A stretch of DNA of 35,529 nucleotides from Lichenicoccus sp964235615 (GTDB taxonomy: Bacteria > Pseudomonadota > Alphaproteobacteria > Acetobacterales > Acetobacteraceae), in NCBI GenBank assembly GCA_964235615.1, contig CAXSEE010000020.1, positions 1 through 35,529 of the forward strand, in the 5' to 3' direction. The notes below the pieces were generated by a model that saw nothing but the letters and a program-made list of their open reading frames with translations, was not told the DNA's origin and did no database searches. Below are positions 29,886 through 35,529 of the stretch, one piece after another. The translations under genes were made by a program, and so were the position numbers. Every line of letters starts with the position of its first letter. Positions within the stretch are counted from its first letter, which is position 1.

Positions 29886-30020
29886 GTGAAGCGCACCTAT
29901 CAACCGTCCAAGCTGGTCCGCAAGCGCCGTCACGGCTTCCGCGCCCGTATGGAGACCGTCGGCGGCCGCCGCGTGCTGGCCAACCGTCGTGCCAAGGGCC
30001 GCAAGCGCCTCTCCGCCTGA
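29886..30020 (+). CDS. rpmH: 50S ribosomal protein L34
   Basis: This 44-residue, highly basic protein reads MKRTYQPSKLVRKRRHGFRA and ends in NRRAKGRKRLSA, the unmistakable L34 pattern. It is below the usual length cut-off for open reading frame listings. It uses GTG with AGGAG (29872-29876) 9 nt upstream. rnpA follows 64 nt later, the near-universal pairing next to the replication-origin gene group. Confidence 0.98.
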   Translation: MKRTYQPSKLVRKRRHGFRARMETVGGRRVLANRRAKGRKRLSA

Positions 30021-30084
30021 TGACCCGCCGGTCGCCGAGCGGCCGGCTGCAGCCCATGCCGCGGCACTCGATGGTCCTGGCCTG

Positions 30085-30441
30085 ATGGCCTCGCCCTTGA
30101 CCCGTCTGAAGCGGCGGGCGGAATTTCTGCGTGTCGCCGCCAAAGGGCGCAAGGCACCCATGCCCGGCCTCGTGCTGCAGGCATTGCCGCGTGACGACGA
30201 GGCGCCCGCCAGACTCGGTTTCACCGTCACCAAGAAAGTCGGCAACGCGGTCGTGCGCAACCGCACGCGCAGGCGCCTGAAGGAAGCGGCGGCGATCGTG
30301 TTGCGGGATCAGGCCGGCCGCCAGCCGTTGCGCGGCGTCGATCTCGTGCTGATCGGCCGGGCCGGTACGCGCTCGCGCGACTTCCGGGCCCTGATCGACG
30401 ATATCGGGCGCGCCATGCGCAAGACCGGCGTCCTTCGATGA
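30085..30441 (+). CDS. rnpA: Ribonuclease P protein component
   Basis: This 118-residue basic protein binds the RNase P RNA and aids 5' maturation of tRNA precursors. LTRLKRRAEFLRVAAKGRKA is the family N-terminus and LGFTVTKKVGNAVVRNRTRRRLKEA contains the RNR motif. ATG 30085 is chosen by homology; an upstream TTG at 29989 in the same frame overlaps rpmH and would add 32 unrelated residues. The stop overlaps the yidD ATG as ATGA. Confidence 0.97.
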   Translation: MASPLTRLKRRAEFLRVAAKGRKAPMPGLVLQALPRDDEAPARLGFTVTKKVGNAVVRNRTRRRLKEAAAIVLRDQAGRQPLRGVDLVLIGRAGTRSRDFRALIDDIGRAMRKTGVLR

Positions 30442-30734
30442 CCCATGCTGGGCCCGTCGTCGGGCTGCGGCTGCTGGTTCGGCTCTACCAGCTCGTCCTG
30501 CGGCCGGTGCTGGGGCCGAATTGTCGATTTATCCCGTCCTGCAGCGATTATGCACTGGACGCGCTGGCCTCTCATGGGGCCTTACGCGGCTCAGGGCTTG
30601 CAGTCCGCCGCGTGCTGCGCTGCAACCCCTGGTGCGAGGGAGGCCATGATCCGGTCCCTGACCCATCGGGTGCCCCCGCCGCGTCGACCAGACACGAACA
30701 TCCGCCAACCTTGAAGAGCCGAGCCGCGTACTGA
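30438..30734 (+). CDS. yidD: Membrane protein insertion efficiency factor YidD
   Basis: This 98-residue protein has the family core LRLLVRLYQLVLRPVLGPNC followed by RFIPSCSDYALDAL and VRRVLRCNPWCEGGHDPVP, with the three conserved cysteines. An amphipathic helix lets it sit on the inner face of the membrane, where it aids YidC-dependent insertion. It overlaps rnpA (ATGA) upstream and yidC (TGATG) downstream, so three genes are translationally linked. The last 20 residues are variable. Confidence 0.95.
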   Translation: MTHAGPVVGLRLLVRLYQLVLRPVLGPNCRFIPSCSDYALDALASHGALRGSGLAVRRVLRCNPWCEGGHDPVPDPSGAPAASTRHEHPPTLKSRAAY

Positions 30735-32527
30735 TGGATAATAATCGCCTCATCCTCGCGGTCGCGCTGTCGGTGGCAATCCTGCTCGGGTTCGAGCTGT
30801 TCATGCCCAAGCAGCGCCAGGCCCTGCACCAGCAGGCTACCCAGACCACGCAAGCCACGCCGCCGAGCGATGCGCCGCAGCCGACCATCGACCCGATCAC
30901 GGGCAGCACCCAGCCGGTCGCCGTGCCGTCGCCGCAGGACAGCGCGAACGGCGTCAGCACACGGCTGAAGATCGACGCACCGCGCGTCATGGGCAGCATC
31001 GACCTGACTGGCGCCAAGCTCGATGACCTGGTGCTGCGCGACTATCGCGAGACGATCCAGGCCAGTTCGCCGCAAGTGCGTGTGCTCGAGCCGGTACGCG
31101 ATCCGCAGCCCAACCTGGTGCAGCTCGGCTGGGGTGCCGCTCCGGACAGCGGCATCAAGCTGCCGACCGGCCAGACCCGCTGGAGCTCCGACAGCAAGAG
31201 CTTGACTGCTGGCGCGCCCGTGACGCTGACCTGGGACAACGACGCCGGCCTGGTCTTCCAGATCATGGTCTCGATCGACCGCGACTTCATGTTCAGCGTC
31301 GAGCAGCGCGTGAAGAACAACACCGGCAAGCCGGTCTCGCTGTATCCCTGGTCGCGCGTCAGCCGCGCCTATACCCCGCTGGTGACCGGCGGCTACCTGG
31401 TGCACGAAGGCCCGATCGGCGTGATCGCCGGACGTCTTCAGGAGATGTCCTACAAGAATGTGCAGAGCAATTCCGCATCCGGAGCCGGGGGTGGCGCCGG
31501 CATCGCCTGGAGCGCGCAGCAACCGGCCGGGACCGCCGCCGCATGGGCGGGCATCACCGATAAATACTGGCTTACGGCGATCATCCCGCCGGCCAACGTG
31601 GTCCAGACCAGCAGCTATCGCTACGTGCCCAACGCCGGCGCCGGCACCTACCAGATCGACTTCATCGCCGCCAGCCCGACCGTGGTTGCCGCCGGCGCCA
31701 CCGTCTCGACCGTCAGCCACGTGTTCGCCGGCGCCAAGGAGGCGCATCTGCTCGAACGCTACGAGAGCGGACTGCACGCCACCGATTTCTGGAAGGCGGT
31801 CGATTTCGGCTGGTTCGCCTTCCTGACCCGCCCGATCTTCAACGTGCTCGACTGGCTCAATACCCGCCTGGGTAATTTCGGCCTGGCGCTGCTCGCCTTT
31901 ACGCTGATCGTCAAGACGCTGTTCTTCCCGCTGGCGACCAAGTCGTTCCGCTCGATGAGCAAGATGAAGCTGCTGGCGCCGAAGATGACCGCGGTGCGCG
32001 AGCGTCACAAGGACGACCCCGCGCGGATGAACCAGGAGATGATGGCCCTCTACAAGACCGAGGGCGTCAATCCGGCCAGCGGCTGCCTGCCGATGCTGGT
32101 GCAGATCCCGGTGTTCTGGTGCCTCTACAAGGATCTGTACGTCACCATCGAGATGCGCCACGCGCCCTTCTTCGGCTGGATACGCGACCTCTCGGCACCC
32201 GATCCGACCAACCTGTTCAACCTGTTCGGCGCGATCCCCTACGACCCGACGATGATCAGCCCGATCCTGCATCTGGGCGTCTGGCCGCTCATCCTGGGGG
32301 CGACGATGTTCATGCAGCAGCGCATGAACCCGCCGCCGCCGGACCCGACCCAGGCGAGGCTGTTCCAGATCATGCCGCTGATCTTCACCTTCGTGCTGGC
32401 CCGCCAGCCGGCTGGGCTGGTGATCTATTACTGCTGGAACAACACCCTCACGGTCGCGCAGCAGTGGCTGATCATGCGCAGCACCAGGCTCGGAGGCGGA
32501 CGCGCGGTGCGCCCGGCGCGTAGCTGA
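30734..32527 (+). CDS. yidC: Membrane protein insertase YidC
   Basis: This 597-residue inner-membrane insertase has an N-terminal anchor (LILAVALSVAILLGFELFM), a low-complexity Gln/Thr/Pro linker, a large periplasmic beta-sandwich domain (about residues 75-360) and a five-helix insertase core. The core starts GNFGLALLAFTLIVKTLFFP, with the groove arginine expected there replaced by the family-typical K/T context, followed by EMMALYKTEGVNPASGCLPM and VQIPVFWCLYKDLYVTIEMR. The C-terminus is basic. It is linked to yidD by overlap and ends in a TGA that overlaps the presumed engB CTG start. Confidence 0.96.
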   Translation: MDNNRLILAVALSVAILLGFELFMPKQRQALHQQATQTTQATPPSDAPQPTIDPITGSTQPVAVPSPQDSANGVSTRLKIDAPRVMGSIDLTGAKLDDLVLRDYRETIQASSPQVRVLEPVRDPQPNLVQLGWGAAPDSGIKLPTGQTRWSSDSKSLTAGAPVTLTWDNDAGLVFQIMVSIDRDFMFSVEQRVKNNTGKPVSLYPWSRVSRAYTPLVTGGYLVHEGPIGVIAGRLQEMSYKNVQSNSASGAGGGAGIAWSAQQPAGTAAAWAGITDKYWLTAIIPPANVVQTSSYRYVPNAGAGTYQIDFIAASPTVVAAGATVSTVSHVFAGAKEAHLLERYESGLHATDFWKAVDFGWFAFLTRPIFNVLDWLNTRLGNFGLALLAFTLIVKTLFFPLATKSFRSMSKMKLLAPKMTAVRERHKDDPARMNQEMMALYKTEGVNPASGCLPMLVQIPVFWCLYKDLYVTIEMRHAPFFGWIRDLSAPDPTNLFNLFGAIPYDPTMISPILHLGVWPLILGATMFMQQRMNPPPPDPTQARLFQIMPLIFTFVLARQPAGLVIYYCWNNTLTVAQQWLIMRSTRLGGGRAVRPARS

Positions 32528-33207
32528 GCGACTTCACCACGATTGCGCCTACCGCCGACGAGCAGGCCGCGGCCATCGAGACCGGCCGTCTGCTGTTCGC
32601 GCTCGATTGCCAGTTCTTCTATGCTGCCCAGCGTCTCGACCAGTTGCCCGGCACGGATCGCCCGGAGATCGCCTTCGCCGGCCGATCCAATGTCGGCAAA
32701 TCCACGCTGATCAATGCGCTCACCGGCCGCCGCGCTCTCGCCCGCGCCTCGTCGCAGCCAGGCCGCACCAAGCAGCTCAACTTCTTCAACCTCGGCGACC
32801 GCCTGACCCTGGTAGACATGCCGGGCTATGGCTATGCCCAGGCGGCGCGAGCGGTGAAGGAGGACTGGCAGGGGCTGATGTTCGACTTCCTGCGCGGCCG
32901 GCCGACGCTGCGGCGTGTCGTGCTGCTGCTCGACGCGCGCATCGAGCTCAAGTCAAACGATATCGAGGTCATGAAGCTGCTCGACCGGGCGGCGGTGATC
33001 TTCCAGCTCGTGCTGACCAAGTCCGACGCGGTCAAGCCGCACGCGCTCGCGGCCAAGATCGCGGAGGTGGCAGCACTCGCGAAAACCCATCCCGCCGCCC
33101 ATCCCGCGATCATCGCGACCAGCAGCGACACCGGCTTCGGCATTGCCGAACTGCGTGCCGGGCTGGCAGAACTGGCGCTTCCGGCCCAGGTGGAATACGC
33201 AGGATGA
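32524..33207 (+). CDS. engB: Ribosome biogenesis GTPase EngB (YihA/YsxC), apparently with a CTG start
   Basis: This essential GTPase of 50S assembly shows G1 FAGRSNVGKSTLINALTG, the switch I region SSQPGRTKQLNFFNLG, G3 DMPGYGYAQA and G4 TKSD. The first ATG/GTG/TTG in frame is TTG 32644, only 14 codons before the G1 lysine region, and would remove RLLFALDCQFFYAAQRLDQL, which looks like the normal alphaproteobacterial EngB N-terminus. The frame is open back to a TAG at 32521-32523. CTG 32524 follows it directly and overlaps the yidC stop as CTGA, giving 227 residues. Other options are CTG 32590/32593 or ATT 32542. argB starts 7 nt after the stop. Confidence 0.88.
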   Translation: MSDFTTIAPTADEQAAAIETGRLLFALDCQFFYAAQRLDQLPGTDRPEIAFAGRSNVGKSTLINALTGRRALARASSQPGRTKQLNFFNLGDRLTLVDMPGYGYAQAARAVKEDWQGLMFDFLRGRPTLRRVVLLLDARIELKSNDIEVMKLLDRAAVIFQLVLTKSDAVKPHALAAKIAEVAALAKTHPAAHPAIIATSSDTGFGIAELRAGLAELALPAQVEYAG

Positions 33208-33214
33208 CGGCATC

Positions 33215-34117
33215 ATGAGCATCAGCGAGGCAGTCCTCAAGGCGGCACAGGAACAGGCCGCAACCCTGGCCGCGGCACTTCCCTTCCTGCGCCGCTACGC
33301 CGGACACACCATCGTCGTGAAATATGGCGGCCACGTCATGGGCAACGAGGCGCTGTCGGAAGCCTTCGGACATGACATCGCCCTGCTCAAGCTGGTCGGC
33401 GTCAATCCCATCGTGGTGCATGGCGGCGGCCCGCAGATCAACGCCATGCTGGAACGGCTGGCGATCAAGTCCAGCTTCATCGACGGGCTGCGCGTCACCG
33501 ACGCCGCCATGGTCGAGATCATCGAGATGGTCCTGTCCGGCTCGGTCAACAAGCACGTCGCCGAGCTGATCAACCGTGCCGGCGCGCTGGCGGTCGGCAT
33601 CTCCGGCAAGGATGGCGGGCTGATCCAGGCGAGCAAGCTCCAGCGCACCGTGCGCGACCCGCACAGCCATATCGAGCGCGCGCTCGACCTCGGCTTCGTC
33701 GGCCAGCCTGACCGCATCGACACCCGTCTGCTCTATGCCCTGTCGGGTTCGGGCCTGATCCCGGTGATCGCCCCGGTCGGGGTAGGGCCGAACGGCGAGA
33801 CCTTCAACATCAATGCCGACACCGCCGCCGGCGCCATTGCCGGTGCGCTCGGAGCGACGCGGCTGCTGATGCTGACCGACGTGCCCGGCGTGCTCGACGA
33901 TAACAAGCAGCTCATCGAGGAACTCACCGCCGAGCAGGCCGAAGCCGGCATCGCCAGCGGCATGATCTCCGGCGGAATGATCCCCAAGGTCGAGACCTGC
34001 GTCGCGGCCGTGCGCGCCGGCGCCAAGGCGGCGGTGATCCTCGACGGACGCGTGCCGCATGCCTGCCTGCTGGAGCTATTCACCCTGGCCGGGCCGGGGA
34101 CGCTGATCCGCGGATAA
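33215..34117 (+). CDS. argB: Acetylglutamate kinase
   Basis: This 300-residue amino-acid-kinase-fold enzyme phosphorylates N-acetylglutamate in arginine synthesis. HTIVVKYGGHVMGNEAL is the phosphate-binding region, VHGGGPQINAML the substrate loop, NINADTAAGAIAGALGATRL the nucleotide region, and ISGGMIPKVETCVAAV the C-terminal motif. An N-terminal helix (MSISEAVLKAAQEQAATLAA) is typical of arginine-regulated hexameric forms. AGGA lies 10 nt upstream of ATG 33215, close behind engB. It ends with two stops in a row (TAA TAA), after which base composition changes sharply. Confidence 0.96.
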   Translation: MSISEAVLKAAQEQAATLAAALPFLRRYAGHTIVVKYGGHVMGNEALSEAFGHDIALLKLVGVNPIVVHGGGPQINAMLERLAIKSSFIDGLRVTDAAMVEIIEMVLSGSVNKHVAELINRAGALAVGISGKDGGLIQASKLQRTVRDPHSHIERALDLGFVGQPDRIDTRLLYALSGSGLIPVIAPVGVGPNGETFNINADTAAGAIAGALGATRLLMLTDVPGVLDDNKQLIEELTAEQAEAGIASGMISGGMIPKVETCVAAVRAGAKAAVILDGRVPHACLLELFTLAGPGTLIRG

Positions 34118-34196
34118 TAAGGCGGCGGGCTGATCGTGGAACGTGACGTCGGCAGTGTTCGTTGACGAGGGTGTCTCCTTCGCTCAGGTTGATGGC

Positions 34197-34502
34197 ATGA
34201 GTAAGAGCAACGTAGCGGATGTGGAGTCACTTGGTCGTCTTGCCGCCCAGGAGGTGGCTGGGGAAAGTGCTGTGGAGCAAGTGGAAGTCCAGCAGGGAGA
34301 AGACGATACGGATCGTCCTGTGTACTACTTCTCGTTTCTCATAGATCAGAATCGTGCCCGCTTGAGGGCTGGCCTTGTCCGGACACGTCTTATCCAGAGG
34401 CTTCGAGACGATTTGATAGCCCGAGGCGACGGGCATTTTCCAGTCATCCAGATCCTGAGCAGGGAAGACTGGCCCAAGCGTGTAAATGCCCGATTCGTCT
34501 GA
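34197..34502 (+). CDS. Hypothetical protein, first gene of an AT-rich two-gene unit
   Basis: I do not recognise this protein. From ATG 34197 (CAGG 8 nt upstream) it has 101 residues; GTG 34143 would add 18. The first 38 residues are acidic and probably disordered; the rest, RPVYYFSFLIDQNRARLRAG through LIQRLRDDLIARGDGHFPVI to WPKRVNARFV, alternates strands and an amphipathic helix. It has no signal peptide or membrane segment. Its stop lies 17 nt inside the HEPN-like gene, so the two are probably translated together. Base composition is unlike its neighbours (31 of 60 G+C at 34321-34380, against 43 of 60 at 33601-33660 in argB). Arrangement and composition suggest acquired accessory DNA. Confidence 0.65.
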   Translation: MSKSNVADVESLGRLAAQEVAGESAVEQVEVQQGEDDTDRPVYYFSFLIDQNRARLRAGLVRTRLIQRLRDDLIARGDGHFPVIQILSREDWPKRVNARFV

Positions 34503-34992
34503 ATTACTCGGTGTCGCGAGACTTCTTGCTGGTAGCGACCCTACGAAACCACCGAGCGATGCCCAATTACGCCGAGCAGTTTCAACAGCATATTATGCCT
34601 TGTTCCACAAAATCCTTGGTGCGGCGGCCGAACGGTTCATGGGACCGAACCAGCAAAGCACTGGCGGCTTCTCCCTGCTCTACAGGGGTTTTGATCATAA
34701 CAGAATGAAGAAGATCTGCATGGATATGCAAGTCTCGACGTTACAGGATAAATATAAGCGGGCTCTCGGCAAAGAGTCGCTCAGTCAGGATATGCGCGAT
34801 TTTGCGGGTGTATTCCCTGAGCTCCAGGAAGCCCGCCACCTTGCCGACTATCATCCGACGGCTGGCTTCCCTTTCTCGCAGGTATCCTCGCTGATTGACG
34901 CGGCTGAAGCCGCAATCCAGTCGTTCGACAAGGCACCTCCAGCCGAGCAGGCGGATGTCCTAGCATTGCTGCTGGTCGGGATCAGAAGCTGA
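34486..34992 (+). CDS. HEPN-like domain protein
   Basis: This 168-residue, mostly helical cytosolic protein has RRAVSTAYYALFHKILGAAA (about residues 29-48), a pattern typical of HEPN-fold proteins, and EARHLADYHP further on (about 116-125). In it Arg-x5-His fits the HEPN RNase motif (R-x4-6-H) and the R-x-x-A-D-Y form is common in the family. HEPN proteins are often RNase toxins or defence effectors paired with an antitoxin gene. The upstream small gene overlaps by 17 nt, but it is not a recognisable MNT nucleotidyltransferase. Composition is AT-rich (25 of 60 G+C at 34681-34740). The fold call is by motif only. Confidence 0.6.
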   Translation: MPDSSELLGVARLLAGSDPTKPPSDAQLRRAVSTAYYALFHKILGAAAERFMGPNQQSTGGFSLLYRGFDHNRMKKICMDMQVSTLQDKYKRALGKESLSQDMRDFAGVFPELQEARHLADYHPTAGFPFSQVSSLIDAAEAAIQSFDKAPPAEQADVLALLLVGIRS

Positions 34993-35110
34993 TCCCATTG
35001 TCGCCTGGAAATCGTCTGCCCCAATGCGTAATTAGGTTCCAGACTGGTTGAAAATCGACCGGGCGAGGTAGCCTCTTCGCGCCGGCGGTCGCTTCATCCT
35101 ATAAGGCTCC

Positions 35111-35529
35111 ATGCAGGTCGACTTCACCAAGATGCAGGGAGCCGGGAACGACTTCGTCGTGCTGGACGAGCGGGTCCGGCCGTTCGGGTTGAGTGCCGCG
35201 CAGATGACCATGCTGGCGGATCGCCGCTTCGGTGTCGGCTGCGACCAGCTCATCCTGTTGCAGCCGCCGCGTCAGCCGGACAGCGACGCGTTCGTGCGCT
35301 TCTTCAACAATGACGGTAAGGAATCCGGTGCCTGCGGCAACGGCACCCGTTGCGCTGCCGCGCAGGTCTCCGGCGAGACCGGACGCGAGTTCATCCGGCT
35401 GCATGGCCTTGCCGGACCATTGCCGGCGCAAATGCTCGGCGGCGATCAGGTTCGCGTCGACATGGGGCCGGCCCGGCTCGACTGGCGGGACGTGCCGCTG
35501 TCGCGCGAGGCCGACACGCTGTCTCTCGG
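35111..35529 (+). CDS. dapF: Diaminopimelate epimerase, 5' part
   Basis: The first 139 codons are present and the gene runs off the right edge. The protein converts LL- to meso-diaminopimelate, needed for lysine and peptidoglycan. VDFTKMQGAGNDFVVLDERV is the family N-terminus, RFGVGCDQLILL follows, and FFNNDGKESGACGNGTRC contains the first catalytic cysteine (in ACGNGTRC). The ATG has AAGG 5 nt upstream. The 118 nt before it contain no gene; TTGAAA at 35048 has no good partner box. dapA at 4366 is the other lysine-pathway gene in the window. Confidence 0.95.
   Translation, partial: MQVDFTKMQGAGNDFVVLDERVRPFGLSAAQMTMLADRRFGVGCDQLILLQPPRQPDSDAFVRFFNNDGKESGACGNGTRCAAAQVSGETGREFIRLHGLAGPLPAQMLGGDQVRVDMGPARLDWRDVPLSREADTLSL

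Noticed and set aside
32644..33207. engB starting at TTG 32644
   Set aside because: It would leave almost nothing before the G1 motif and discard a family-like N-terminal segment.
34117..35107. 7-bp direct repeat ATAAGGC (34117-34123 and 35101-35107) flanking the AT-rich unit as a target-site duplication
   Set aside because: A 7-mer shared between spacers of this size is not rare, and no integrase or transposase is present. Worth noting only together with an empty-site comparison.

Overview
This window is GC-rich bacterial DNA that is almost fully coding. Gene content and order point to an alphaproteobacterium, most likely Acetobacteraceae (Rhodospirillales). The basis is the LpxI rather than LpxH lipid A route, the dapA-smpB pair, one bifunctional Rel, and the pyrH-frr-uppS-cdsA-dxr-rseP-bamA-skp-lpxD-fabZ-lpxA-lpxI run. 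The family-level placement is inference; the alphaproteobacterial one is firm. Two runs of exactly 100 N (15875-15974, 20556-20655) show a scaffolded draft, and both lie in short tandem repeats.

Layout. (1) 1-4212, minus strand: soluble lytic transglycosylase, pgpA, an NCS1 permease and the start of pncC form one apparent operon. (2) 4366-5722, plus: dapA and smpB. (3) 5833-7837, plus: a secreted beta-rich protein, a b561-type membrane cytochrome and a Tat-exported molybdopterin oxidoreductase, apparently one periplasmic redox unit. (4) 7860-9189, minus: a NYN-domain nuclease and a family 5 uracil-DNA glycosylase. (5) 9310-29309, plus: twenty kilobases of housekeeping genes on one strand, folK, rpoZ, rel, acpS, lepB, rnc, era, pyrH, frr, uppS, cdsA, dxr, rseP, bamA, skp, lpxD, fabZ, lpxA, lpxI and a glyoxalase. 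These cover alarmone signalling, protein export, RNA processing, isoprenoid, phospholipid and lipid A synthesis, and outer membrane assembly. (6) 29475-29726, minus: a tiny protein with a histidine-kinase-like H-box. (7) 29886-33207, plus: rpmH, rnpA, yidD, yidC and engB, the conserved oriC-type cluster. (8) 33215-35529, plus: argB, then a markedly AT-richer pair of unknown genes (the second HEPN-like), then the start of dapF.

Two things stand out. First, non-ATG starts are common (TTG for frr, uppS and lpxD; GTG for rpmH and rnc). Two essential genes, lpxI and engB, have no ATG, GTG or TTG upstream of their conserved N-termini and appear to begin at CTG. Second, short tandem repeats of different unit lengths (12, 14, 15, 16/17, 21 and 24 bp) occur in linkers and spacers, including an octapeptide array inside the catalytic domain of the lytic transglycosylase. 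The least explained gene content is the AT-rich HEPN-like pair between argB and dapF.
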